Shown one piece after another: positions 5,998 through 13,655 of a DNA stretch of 21,797 nt (position 1 is the stretch's first letter; every line of letters begins with the position of its first letter). The stretch comes from a virus. The notes under the pieces are model-generated. The model saw only the letters and a list, made by a program, of their open reading frames with translations. It did not search any database and had not been told where the DNA came from. The DNA is taken from IMG/VR virus record IMGVR_UViG_3300031758_009586, positions 1 to 21,797 of that record; one strand, given 5' to 3'. A program made the translations under genes and the position numbers.

Positions 5998-7027
5998 TAA
6001 ATTTAGAACCTACAGCGGCCAAGTAGATGGTATTATTACTATCTCTGAATGGACTTATTGCGCTGGTAAGAATATTGGTAAGAAAAATGAAACTTCTCCA
6101 GACCAACAGGCTTATAAAGAAGCAGAAGCCAAATGGACAAAAAAACAAGAAAGGGAAACTTATGTTAAAAATATTGATGACGTAGATACATTAATTTATC
6201 ATAAGCCAATGTTAGCCCATATTTACAATGATTATAAAGACAGATTGAATTTTAAAGACGGAGTCTGGACTAATATTAAATATAATGGTGTCAGATGTAT
6301 AGCAACTAAAAATGGGTTGTTTTCTAGAAAAGGAAAAGAAATTAAAAGTTGTCCGCATATCAACCAAGCTTTAAAAGCAATTTTTGAAGAGCATCCAAAT
6401 CTCATTTTAGATGGCGAATTATTTAATGATGATTTAAAGCAAAATCTTGGAGAACTAATATCCTTAGTAGCGAAGAAAGAGCCTGACCCAAAAGCAAAGG
6501 ATATTGTTCAGTATTGGATTTATGATATTATTGATATTTCAAAAAACTATAATGAAAGATATTCATTCATAAAAAAATCAATAAAAGAAAATAAAATTAT
6601 AAAAAAGTGCCCAAGAACTCAAGTTTCCGACTATATTAGTATAGACCAACATTTGGCCGAGGCTGAAAAAAATGGCCAAGAAGGAATTATGGTCCGCACC
6701 AACGGTGTATATCAATGCAAGAGATCAAAACATCTTCTAAAATATAAAAGTTTTTTTGATGAAGAATTCAAAATTATTGATATAGAAGAAGGTAAAGGTA
6801 ACTTAGCTGGAATGGCTGGTACTATTATCCTTCTAGCTAAGAATGGCGAACCTTTTGGTGCGTCACCCACCGGATCTCATGAGTCTTGGTCATCAATGTG
6901 GGCAAATAGGCAAAGCTTAATAGGTAAAATGGCTACTGTTAAATACAAGGAGCTAACTCCTGTAACTAAACGGGGTGGCGGAGTGCCAAGTTTTGCCAAA
7001 GTAATATCTATAAGAGACTATGAATAA
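5924..7027 (+). CDS. ATP-dependent DNA ligase with N-terminal WGR-like domain
   Basis: 367 residues from the second in-frame ATG (MKFPKLYKKT), chosen because the WGR-like domain begins there; a start 21 bases upstream is possible and neither has a good ribosome site. Residues 1-80 match the WGR pattern (TWEIEVLDNKFRTYSGQ, then NIGKKNETSPDQQAYKEAEAKWTKK). The nucleotidyltransferase core follows: motif I K119-YNGVR, with Asn where K-x-DG-x-R ligases have Asp; motif III LDGE165; motif IIIa YWIYDII; motif IV E253-GIMVR; motif V LLKYK. Residues 280-367 are the OB-fold, including the AGT and VKYKELTP segments. The enzyme seals nicks using an AMP-lysine intermediate and serves replication and recombination. 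It overlaps the PhoH gene by eight bases. Confidence 0.92.
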   Translation: MKFPKLYKKTATGATQTWEIEVLDNKFRTYSGQVDGIITISEWTYCAGKNIGKKNETSPDQQAYKEAEAKWTKKQERETYVKNIDDVDTLIYHKPMLAHIYNDYKDRLNFKDGVWTNIKYNGVRCIATKNGLFSRKGKEIKSCPHINQALKAIFEEHPNLILDGELFNDDLKQNLGELISLVAKKEPDPKAKDIVQYWIYDIIDISKNYNERYSFIKKSIKENKIIKKCPRTQVSDYISIDQHLAEAEKNGQEGIMVRTNGVYQCKRSKHLLKYKSFFDEEFKIIDIEEGKGNLAGMAGTIILLAKNGEPFGASPTGSHESWSSMWANRQSLIGKMATVKYKELTPVTKRGGGVPSFAKVISIRDYE

Positions 7028-7712
7028 TAAACGACAAACGAAAAAAAGCAAGCGTGTCGATGAAGCTCAAGAAAATAAAGTTGAATTAATTAAATACATT
7101 AAACCAAAAACAAGGGGTCAATATAATTACTATAAAGCTATAGAAAATAATAGAATTGTTCTTGTAAGTGGTCCAGCAGGTACTGGAAAAACAAGCCTAT
7201 CATGTTATTATGCAGCTAAGTCTTTAATAGCAAATAAGTATAGAAAAGTAATAATCACTAGACCAGCTATTGAAGCGTGTAATGAAAATTTTGGTTTCTT
7301 AAAAGGCGATATTGATTCGAAAATTTATCCATATTTAATACCAATTTACGAAGAATTAGAAAAGTACGTAGATAAACAAGTAGTGCAAAGGTGGAAAGCA
7401 GATAAAACAATTGAGATTGCTCCACTTGCTTTCATGAGAGGAAGAAATTTAGAATCTTGTTTTATCATTGCTGATGAATGTCAAAATATGAGTATGGAGC
7501 AATTTAAAATGATTCTAACAAGAATGCACGATGATAGTAAAATAGTTCTATGCGGTGACTTTGAACAATCGGATTTAAAAAATAAAGGAAATGATTTCAG
7601 AACAGCTTGTGAAAGATTAGATGGTATGGAAAGTGCCGCCTATATTAATCTAACAGACGACGATATTGTTAGAAGCAGGTTTATATCTGAAATCTTAGAC
7701 AGATTAAGATAA
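7020..7712 (+). CDS. phoH: PhoH-like ATPase
   Basis: 230 residues with a complete PhoH core. The Walker A loop is GPAGTGKTS (51-59). The family signature ITRPAIEACNENFGFLKGDI (79-98), followed by KIYPYLIPIYEEL, is unmistakable. Walker B is FIIADECQN (148-156), and the LCGDFEQSD motif lies at 177-185. The first 30 residues are basic and lie outside the fold. PhoH-like ATPases are very common in phages, especially marine ones. They are related to superfamily 1 helicases, but their role in infection is unsettled; RNA or phosphate-stress functions have been proposed. The gene overlaps the ligase end by eight bases and the next gene by one (TAATG). Confidence 0.93.
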   Translation: MNNKRQTKKSKRVDEAQENKVELIKYIKPKTRGQYNYYKAIENNRIVLVSGPAGTGKTSLSCYYAAKSLIANKYRKVIITRPAIEACNENFGFLKGDIDSKIYPYLIPIYEELEKYVDKQVVQRWKADKTIEIAPLAFMRGRNLESCFIIADECQNMSMEQFKMILTRMHDDSKIVLCGDFEQSDLKNKGNDFRTACERLDGMESAAYINLTDDDIVRSRFISEILDRLR

Positions 7713-7960
7713 TGCCTATATATTTATACAAGTGTGAGCAGTGTGATGATTCTTTTGATATTATCGCACCTATGAAAGACGCATCAGTCAAGCGCAAGTG
7801 CCCTAAGTGTAAAAGTTGTAAAACTTATAGAGATTATGCTGGAGAAAAACATCATAATTTCATTCCTCATACACTAGGGCACTTGGCTGATGTAAATGCA
7901 TCAAAACTATCACAAGAAGCAAAAGATTTTAAATCAGGACAGAATAGGAAAAATGATTAA
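7712..7960 (+). CDS. FmdB-like zinc-ribbon protein
   Basis: 82 residues beginning MPIYLYKCEQCDDSFDI, the hallmark start of FmdB/CxxC-CxxC-SSSS putative regulatory proteins. C8/C11 and C30/C33 (KRKCPKCKSC) form the zinc ribbon; C36 is extra. The second half (GEKHHNFIPHTLGHLADVNASKL) is polar and resembles tails found in phage versions. Family function is not well defined, with roles proposed in transcription regulation or as a metal-bound scaffold. Translation starts by TAATG overlap with phoH, and the end overlaps the next gene by eight bases. Confidence 0.85.
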   Translation: MPIYLYKCEQCDDSFDIIAPMKDASVKRKCPKCKSCKTYRDYAGEKHHNFIPHTLGHLADVNASKLSQEAKDFKSGQNRKND

Positions 7961-8255
7961 CACTTTTTATTTTACAACAGGTAAAGAAAAATTAACAGAT
8001 AATGAAAAGGTGGCATTGGCTTGTAAAGAAGTTTCGCCACAAGAAATAAGATATTATCTAAGAATTTCTATAAGAGATCATACATTGTTATCTTATGATA
8101 CTATGCCGGATTTTAGAGAGAACAATATTAATTTAAATCTTATTACAAAATGGAAGAAAGTCAGCGAAAAAGCTTTTACTCATTATATTAATTATCTGTC
8201 GAATAAACATCAACAGAATTATAGATACGCGACATTAGAATTAACTGGAGGATAA
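7953..8255 (+). CDS. Hypothetical protein, 100 aa
   Basis: 100 residues, not recognised. The start at this ATG is supported by TAGGA five bases upstream; a longer in-frame reading would overlap the FmdB-like gene more deeply. The protein begins with hydrophobic and aromatic residues (MINTFYFTTGKEKLTDNEKVALACKEVSP). It continues with an arginine-rich helix (QEIRYYLRISIRDHTLLSYD) and a basic, aromatic C-terminal half. There is no metal motif or membrane helix. It belongs to the compact operon leading to the recombination genes, and a strong GGAGG for the next gene lies at its 3' end. Confidence 0.7.
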   Translation: MINTFYFTTGKEKLTDNEKVALACKEVSPQEIRYYLRISIRDHTLLSYDTMPDFRENNINLNLITKWKKVSEKAFTHYINYLSNKHQQNYRYATLELTGG

Positions 8256-8256
8256 T

Positions 8257-8739
8257 ATGACAGATAAATTAGCAAGTGAGATTTTACGTAATGTGTATAA
8301 AGGTGGAACTCTGGCAGACATTCTTAATAAAATTGGAGCTTCTGAGAAAGAAGTCTTATTAGTCTTGAATAAAACTAAGATTAATTTAGATGCTTTATTA
8401 GTAAAAGATGAGCCAAAAACTAATAGTAAAGTTGAAGAATGGGATGCTCAAAGTAGAAATCTAAAAATTGAAGCGGTCCAAAAGTTGATAGAAAAGGGTT
8501 ATAATGAAGTAGTGGCGGCAAATTTAGTAGAAAAGGGTTATGAAAATTTCATTATAGATGAAAACACTAGCTCTGACATGATCGTTAATGCCGCCCTGCT
8601 TAAAGCTAGGAAAAATGATTTAATTAGTGTAAAACCAGGAATCGCCGTTATGAATCAGGCAGCATCTCAATTAGTAGATGCCCAGAAGAAAAATATTTCA
8701 AACAAGTCAGTTAAAGATGACGGAATCTATAAAATATGA
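8257..8739 (+). CDS. Hypothetical helical protein upstream of recA
   Basis: 160 residues, not recognised. GGAGG six bases before the ATG is one of the best ribosome sites in the window, so expression may be high. The N-terminal segment (GGTLADILNKIGASEKEVLLVLNK) could form a helix-turn-helix. Residues about 74-96 contain a short tandem repeat, KLIEKGYNEVVAAN followed by LVEKGYENF. The rest is alanine- and lysine-rich helix, consistent with a DNA- or partner-binding protein. The last 23 bases overlap the next gene. Its position just upstream of recA suggests a recombination or replication accessory role, but this is inference only. Confidence 0.75.
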   Translation: MTDKLASEILRNVYKGGTLADILNKIGASEKEVLLVLNKTKINLDALLVKDEPKTNSKVEEWDAQSRNLKIEAVQKLIEKGYNEVVAANLVEKGYENFIIDENTSSDMIVNAALLKARKNDLISVKPGIAVMNQAASQLVDAQKKNISNKSVKDDGIYKI

Positions 8740-9097
8740 TTCTAAATATTCTCCTGGTAAAAAAGTAAGTGGCCTTAAACTAATAATAGAAATAGTATGC
8801 GAAAACAAAGCTAAAAAAGATAATAAGGAACTCCCCATTCAATTCTGGAAAATTAAAGAGTGGGAAAATTATTATAAATCGCAGCTTCGTGCTGGTTCTA
8901 AACTATGTAAAGAATTCGGTGAAAATCGAGTTCTTTCTTTTATAAGAAAAAATACAGTGTATTCACTGCATCCTAAATGGATTAAAGAAGCTATTGCAAA
9001 AATACCAGAAGAAAAAATACAAGAATCAAAATTAAAAATACCAGAAACAGCAAAAGTTAAAACTAAAAAAATAGATAAATTAAAAGGTTTAGAATAA
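8717..9097 (+). CDS. Hypothetical basic protein upstream of recA
   Basis: 126 residues starting MTESIKYDSKYSPGKK; an upstream in-frame start would lie deep in the previous gene. The central region (QFWKIKEWENYYKSQLRAGSKLC, then FGENRVLSFIRKNTVYSLHP) looks like a compact helical, possibly winged-helix, domain. The C-terminal 40 residues are a Lys/Glu-rich tail with repeated KIPE words (AKIPEEKIQ, LKIPETAKV). The overall basic charge suggests nucleic-acid binding. No Shine-Dalgarno sequence is evident, so it is probably translated by coupling to the preceding gene. Its end overlaps recA as TAATG. Function unknown. Confidence 0.7.
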   Translation: MTESIKYDSKYSPGKKVSGLKLIIEIVCENKAKKDNKELPIQFWKIKEWENYYKSQLRAGSKLCKEFGENRVLSFIRKNTVYSLHPKWIKEAIAKIPEEKIQESKLKIPETAKVKTKKIDKLKGLE

Positions 9098-10095
9098 TGG
9101 CTAAAACCAAAAATATAGAACAAGATATTTTTAAGGAATTCGGAATAGACCCGAATAAATATTTAAATGATGTTATTACGTCAGATGATTATGCTACTTT
9201 CAGCATTTCTCCTAGGATTGATGTTACTTGTGGCGGTGGTATAAAAGAGGGTAGTTTAGTATTAGTTTCAGGACAAGAGAAGCTAGGTAAAACTACATTA
9301 TGTTTAGCCGCGGCTGCTTCTGCACAGAACCAAAAAGATGGTATTCATAGAAAAGTATATTACATAGATGTTGAGAATAGAATCCAACCAAGAGATTTAA
9401 AGGCTTTTGGTTTAAAAACAGATGAAGATAGTCTGTGTGTAATAGGTTCTGTATCTGGCAGATTATTGTCTGCTGAAGATGTTTTTAAAATCTGTGAGAA
9501 GCTTGTATCTAATGTTAGAAATGCCGTAATAATTATAGATTCTATTTCTATGCTTTGCACAAAATCAGAAATGGATTATGATTACGAAAACCAGTTCAGG
9601 CAAGACGTGCAAAAATTAACAGCTATTTTTTGCAGGAAGATGGCCCAAGTATTAAGACCTAGTAAAAATACTATTTTTGGTATTTTACATATGCACGCCA
9701 ATCAAAATGCTAATAGTCCATATGCTCCTAAAACTATCGAACAAGGCGGCACTAAGTTAAAATATGCGGCCAACTATCAGTTTAAATTAACTCATAAAGA
9801 AGAAGTTAAGAACGGTGATGAACATATAGGTAATAAAGTACATTTTAAGTGCTTATATCATCCTGGAGAGGGTCCAGCGACTACAAGTTATTTTCAGCAT
9901 AGATTTGGATATGGGATAGATATTGTGAAAGAAACAATAGAATTAGCTAAAGATATTGGCGCTATTAAGAGCGCAGGAGCTTGGTTAAAATTACCAGATG
10001 GTACACAATACCAAGGTCTGGAAAACCTAACAGAAGCTTGTCGCAATAACAAAGAAGTTTTTGATTTGATTAAAACTTCTATAGAAAATATATGA
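9097..10095 (+). CDS. recA: RecA/UvsX-like recombinase
   Basis: 332 residues, the size of a RecA core. Walker A is GQEKLGKTT (59-67), in the same register as RecA GPESSGKTT. The catalytic glutamate is E93 in YYIDVEN, and Walker B is VIIIDS (144-149). The IEQGGTKLKYAANYQFKL segment corresponds to the RecA L2/GGxALK region, and GAIKSAGAWLKL to the RecA AGAW motif near the end of the core. The long acidic C-terminal tail of bacterial RecA is absent. It should form filaments on single-stranded DNA and drive strand exchange in recombination-dependent replication and repair. It starts by TAATG overlap and ends by ATGA overlap with the Vsr-like nuclease gene. Confidence 0.9.
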   Translation: MAKTKNIEQDIFKEFGIDPNKYLNDVITSDDYATFSISPRIDVTCGGGIKEGSLVLVSGQEKLGKTTLCLAAAASAQNQKDGIHRKVYYIDVENRIQPRDLKAFGLKTDEDSLCVIGSVSGRLLSAEDVFKICEKLVSNVRNAVIIIDSISMLCTKSEMDYDYENQFRQDVQKLTAIFCRKMAQVLRPSKNTIFGILHMHANQNANSPYAPKTIEQGGTKLKYAANYQFKLTHKEEVKNGDEHIGNKVHFKCLYHPGEGPATTSYFQHRFGYGIDIVKETIELAKDIGAIKSAGAWLKLPDGTQYQGLENLTEACRNNKEVFDLIKTSIENI

Positions 10096-10484
10096 AATTA
10101 AATCTAATAACGTTAGATGGACACAGCTTATCTCATAAAATTGAATCTAATATATTAACTACAAGGTCTGAGCTGCATTTAAAAGCCAGAGAATTACTTC
10201 AACAAGAATTCCCTTTTGTTTCTATATTAGAAGAAGTTTATATGCCTGTGTTAAAAAAGAAAAAACTTCCTTTTGATTTTTTTATTCCTAAAAATAATTT
10301 AATTATAGAAGTTCATGGCGAGCAACATTTTAAATACATTCCTTTTTATCATAAAACTAAATTCGACTATTTGCGAAGTAAAGTAAGAGATAATGATAAA
10401 AAAGAATGGTGCAATTTAAATAAGTTTAGGTTAGTTGAATTTTTATGGAATGAGAATATAGAAACATGGAAAATGAAGCTATAA
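10092..10484 (+). CDS. Small PD-(D/E)XK nuclease of the Vsr-like type
   Basis: 130 residues. Residues 60-80 align by eye with the Vsr mismatch endonuclease core: D62 in LPFDFFIP, then two hydrophobic strands into IIEVHGEQHF, with E73, H75, Q78 and H79. This parallels the DF...VHG..WH signature of Vsr. E27 in SELHLKARELL could supply the N-terminal acid of the fold. The later KVRDNDKKEWCNLNKFRLVEF segment matches the helix and strand that follow in Vsr-type nucleases. Likely roles are structure-specific or nicking cleavage in recombination, such as branch resolution, or a free-standing homing nuclease. Its place directly after recA, joined by an ATGA overlap, favours recombination. It overlaps the next gene by 19 bases. 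Confidence 0.65.
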   Translation: MKLNLITLDGHSLSHKIESNILTTRSELHLKARELLQQEFPFVSILEEVYMPVLKKKKLPFDFFIPKNNLIIEVHGEQHFKYIPFYHKTKFDYLRSKVRDNDKKEWCNLNKFRLVEFLWNENIETWKMKL

Positions 10485-10927
10485 TAGAAAAAGTTACAAA
10501 ACTACATAAAGATGTTGTTGGTTTTGATAAAATAGATAAGTGCAAGCAAGAAGATATAGAAACATATCTACAATATAGTGGAGAAGATTTAAAAAATCTT
10601 TCAGAAAATGAATGCGAGCTCATCTCAATCAAAATTTTACAACACTGCTTATTCATCCAACGAAAAGTTAATTGTATTAAAGCTGCATCTGATTGGATAC
10701 AGTACGAACTCAAAAAAATCATATCAAGAGACATACAAAATATCAAAGGTGTTAGCTGGGAAAATGCGGAACAAATAGTTATTAATAATAATCCCACTGC
10801 ATTAATGATGCAAGAAAAAATACAAAATTATAAAATAATGCTTAACACTTCATATAATATAGTTAACTTGTTAGATAATTTTTCTAAAAGAATAGATAGT
10901 ATAAAATTTAGTAAAAAAGGAAGATAG
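10466..10927 (+). CDS. Hypothetical all-helical protein, possible UvsY-like mediator
   Basis: 153 residues, predicted entirely helical, with no metal or catalytic motif. Features are a CELISIKILQHCLFIQRKV helix, a SDWIQYELKKIISRDI helix and a C-terminal helix with LNTSYNIVNLLDNFSKRI followed by a basic end. Size, helical content, alternating charge and position just after a RecA/UvsX gene resemble UvsY of T4-like phages, which loads UvsX onto SSB-coated DNA. The resemblance is topological rather than sequence-based, so the assignment is a hypothesis. It begins inside the nuclease gene (19-base overlap), and a ribosome site for the following gene lies at its 3' end. Confidence 0.7.
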   Translation: MENEAIIEKVTKLHKDVVGFDKIDKCKQEDIETYLQYSGEDLKNLSENECELISIKILQHCLFIQRKVNCIKAASDWIQYELKKIISRDIQNIKGVSWENAEQIVINNNPTALMMQEKIQNYKIMLNTSYNIVNLLDNFSKRIDSIKFSKKGR

Positions 10928-10928
10928 C

Positions 10929-11303
10929 ATGATTAGAATGACAGAATCTATGCTTAATAAATTAAGTAAAAAAGAATTAATACAGTTAATTCTAGATGCT
11001 CAAGAAGTAAAGGAAAAGGTTTATCCTCCTAATAAGGTTATAATTAATGAGCCTACTCAAATAATTAAACCTACACAGACTAAGCATGGTTCACAAGTAT
11101 TAGCTCAAATTGATTATGATGATGTCCCTGTCGAAGTCGAGTGGAAAGAAGGCGCAAAACCTATTCCACGACGACCTTCTGATGAAACAACGTATATTTG
11201 TCGTAGATGTACGACGAAGTTTAAAGCTAAAGCCGGACTGTTTGCTAAAGATAGAAATGAACCCATATGTAATAGGTGTATGAATGGAAGTGCTGGCGGA
11301 TAG
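10929..11303 (+). CDS. Zinc-finger protein upstream of the helicase
   Basis: 124 residues; AGGA seven bases upstream supports the first ATG (a second ATG nine bases on is also possible). The N-terminus (MLNKLSKKELIQLILDAQEVKEK) is a coiled-coil-like helix. The middle is proline-rich and flexible. The C-terminal 35 residues hold a treble-clef-like zinc finger, C91-RR-C94 and C114-NR-C117, in a basic context, ending SAGG. Such proteins often act as adaptors binding nucleic acid through the finger and a partner through the helix. It sits between recombinase and helicase genes and overlaps the helicase start by 20 bases, so a helicase-loading or recombination role is conceivable but unproven. Confidence 0.75.
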   Translation: MIRMTESMLNKLSKKELIQLILDAQEVKEKVYPPNKVIINEPTQIIKPTQTKHGSQVLAQIDYDDVPVEVEWKEGAKPIPRRPSDETTYICRRCTTKFKAKAGLFAKDRNEPICNRCMNGSAGG

Positions 11304-12648
11304 TAATAGTGAACATTCCATAATTGGATGTTTAATTAAAAATGGTCCAGATGCATTTTTTGATTCTGCAGATATGCTGTCAATTAATACTTTTACAGAC
11401 ATCACAAATTCATCTCTGTTTAAAATTATAAAAACTAGTTATGAAACTGATGTTAAAGTATTAGATGCCCCATTAATTTTGTCTTTAGCTAAACAAGAGA
11501 AATTAGATACTTTTATTAAAATAAAAGATATTAAAGATAAGATTAATACAGCTTGTGAATTATCTAGTTTACAATCTCTAGTGGCAAAAATTAGAAAGCT
11601 AGAAATAGCTAGAATTTTACATGATGAGCTTGAGAATAGAAGAAAAACAATAGAAGGTATTACTGGTGGCGAATCTATCAATAATATTTTAGCAAATATA
11701 GAATTTAATCTTGACTCATTATTTAATAATGTTAAACAAACTAAAAAGATGGGAGATGGGTTAAAAGCTAGGCTTAAAGAATTAGCTGACAATCCAGTAA
11801 CGCAAGTCGGTTTATCTACTGGATATCCAATTTATGATGCAGCTATTGGCGGCGGATTAAGAGGAGGTTCAGTTAATGTTGTGGGCGCCAGAATAAAAGT
11901 AGGTAAAAGCCATTTCTTAAATAATATAGCATTAAATACTTCGAAGAATAATATTAAAGTTCTTTATTTAGATACAGAGATGAAAACTGAAGAACAGGAA
12001 AATAGATGTGTATCTAATTTAGCTGAAGTTGATATTAACTTAATTGAAACTGGTGTTTTTGGTGAAAAAGAGGCGACCGCTGCAAAAATATATGGGGCTG
12101 CTGATAAATTAACAGAATTGCCTTATGAGCATATTAATGTTTCTGGTATGCCTTTTGAAGAGCAAATATCTATAATGTCTAGATGGTTAAGAAAAAACCA
12201 AGTAGTAAAAGATGGTAAAGTAGCAGAATGTATCATTATTTATGATTATTTAAAATTAACTAGTTCAGACGGTATTAACTCCAATCTAGCAGAATATCAA
12301 TTGCTGGGTTTTATGATTACTACTCTGCATAATTTATCTGTCAGATATGATATTCCTATTATGACGGCAGTTCAATTAAATAGAGATGGTATAGATAAAG
12401 AAAGTACTGGTGTCGCAGCTGGTTCTGATAGGATTCTTTGGTTGTGCTCTAATTTTTCTATATTTAAATTTAAATCTCCAGAAGAATTAGCATTAGACCC
12501 AATAGAAAATGGGAATAGAAAATTAGTTATTATGGCTGCGCGACACGGACCTGGCCTAAGTGAATTTGATTATATCAATTTCTTATTAGATACATATAAA
12601 TGCAAATTAATGGAAGGAAAGCTCAGGTCTCAGAATGTTAAAAAATAA
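11284..12648 (+). CDS. dnaB: Replicative DNA helicase, DnaB/gp41 type
   Basis: 454 residues, the usual size of a DnaB-family helicase. Residues 1-110 match the DnaB N-terminal helical domain (SEHSIIGCLIKNG at the start). A linker leads to the RecA-like motor: STGYPIYDAAIGGGLRGG precedes Walker A, GARIKVGKS (201-209). DTEM (E232) corresponds to the SLEM motif, Walker B is CIIIYDYLKL (316-325), and AVQLNRDG supplies the sensor-like Q. The DRILW and AARHGPG segments follow the usual order. It should encircle the lagging strand and unwind the fork with the primase encoded next. Translation starts inside the zinc-finger gene with AGGTG about six bases upstream, and ends 14 bases into the primase gene. 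Confidence 0.92.
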   Translation: MEVLADSNSEHSIIGCLIKNGPDAFFDSADMLSINTFTDITNSSLFKIIKTSYETDVKVLDAPLILSLAKQEKLDTFIKIKDIKDKINTACELSSLQSLVAKIRKLEIARILHDELENRRKTIEGITGGESINNILANIEFNLDSLFNNVKQTKKMGDGLKARLKELADNPVTQVGLSTGYPIYDAAIGGGLRGGSVNVVGARIKVGKSHFLNNIALNTSKNNIKVLYLDTEMKTEEQENRCVSNLAEVDINLIETGVFGEKEATAAKIYGAADKLTELPYEHINVSGMPFEEQISIMSRWLRKNQVVKDGKVAECIIIYDYLKLTSSDGINSNLAEYQLLGFMITTLHNLSVRYDIPIMTAVQLNRDGIDKESTGVAAGSDRILWLCSNFSIFKFKSPEELALDPIENGNRKLVIMAARHGPGLSEFDYINFLLDTYKCKLMEGKLRSQNVKK

Positions 12649-13654
12649 AGATTATATACCAAACATTATTGAGTTTTTTGGGCTAGATTTAAGATTATAT
12701 GGAAATAAAATGATAGGGTGTTGTCCAGTCCATAAAGGTGACAATAAAACAGCTTTTAATTTATGGCCGCGTTCTGGATTTTGGGTTTGTAGATCTCATA
12801 ATTGCCATGAAGTTTTTGATAAAACTTTTGATGGCTTTTTAAAAGGGTTGTATGCAGCGAACTATAAAAATTGGGATGGAGGGGCAAGTATAGATATTTC
12901 TGATAAAGAAATAGATACTTTTTATAATCAAATTATTAAAGGAAATGCTCCAACACCAATATCTATACAACCAACTATTATCAAAAAAACAAAACAATTC
13001 AAACCATTAACAGTAGATTATTTTTTACGCAATCTTATATATCCATGCCCTTTCTTTTCTAAAAAATTCTCTGAAAAAATTATAAGAGATTTTAAAATTG
13101 GATATTGTAATAATCCCAGATACCCAATGTTTGGGAGGAGCGTGGTCCCGATTATTGAAATGAATAAAGTAATCGGATATCAGGGGCGTTCTGTATTTGA
13201 ACAGTGTAAAAAATGTTCTGGCTATCATCACCCAAATTCGATGTGCGGAGAATTTTTTGAAGGAAAATGGAAATTTAATCCAGGTTTTCATTCAAATAAT
13301 CATCTTTTTAACTATACTAATGTAGCGGTCGTCCAACCTAAAACGATCTTTCTTACCGAAAGCGTTGGTAATGTTTTTAGATTAATAGAATTTGGCATAC
13401 CAAATGCGCTTGCAACTTTTGGGGCAAGATTCTCTCCTTACCAAGAAGATAAGGTTAGAATATTACAACCAGAACGTATAGTTTATATAAAAGATAAAGG
13501 TCCTGCTGGTGATAAAATCAGCGATTTAATTAAAAAAATAACATGGGCAGAAGTAATTATCCCAGAATTAGAATATGAAGATGATGTAGCGGCAGTGACA
13601 AAAGAATATTTTCAGGATAAGTTGTTAAAAGATTTGATGGAATTAAATATATAA
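12635..13654 (+). CDS. DnaG-type DNA primase
   Basis: 339 residues. The N-terminal zinc-binding domain is visible as C30-PV-H33 and C52...C57 (WVCRSHNCHEVF), with a PRSGFWVCRSH core like the CHC2 domain. An extra cysteine/histidine cluster (CKKCSGYHHPNSMC, 191-204) may bind a second metal. The catalytic TOPRIM domain begins at IFLTES (E242), then ALATFGARFSP. Its second motif reads YIKDKGPAGDK, so the usual DxD-x-AG is D287-K-G289, lacking the second Asp. Other acids (E314, D316, D317) may compensate. No helicase domain is fused. It should lay RNA primers for the DnaB-like helicase. AGG seven bases before the ATG supports the start, and the gene overlaps the helicase end. Confidence 0.85.
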   Translation: MLKNKDYIPNIIEFFGLDLRLYGNKMIGCCPVHKGDNKTAFNLWPRSGFWVCRSHNCHEVFDKTFDGFLKGLYAANYKNWDGGASIDISDKEIDTFYNQIIKGNAPTPISIQPTIIKKTKQFKPLTVDYFLRNLIYPCPFFSKKFSEKIIRDFKIGYCNNPRYPMFGRSVVPIIEMNKVIGYQGRSVFEQCKKCSGYHHPNSMCGEFFEGKWKFNPGFHSNNHLFNYTNVAVVQPKTIFLTESVGNVFRLIEFGIPNALATFGARFSPYQEDKVRILQPERIVYIKDKGPAGDKISDLIKKITWAEVIIPELEYEDDVAAVTKEYFQDKLLKDLMELNI

Positions 13655-13655
13655 T

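Noticed and set aside
10426-10797. 123-residue minus-strand frame with hydrophobic stretches
   Set aside because: Mirror of two overlapping plus-strand genes; no start signal and no other minus-strand gene in the window.
11439-11792. 117-residue open frame on the minus strand within the helicase region
   Set aside because: Antisense to DnaB-like coding sequence, Ser/Leu-rich as expected for a shadow of AT-rich genes.
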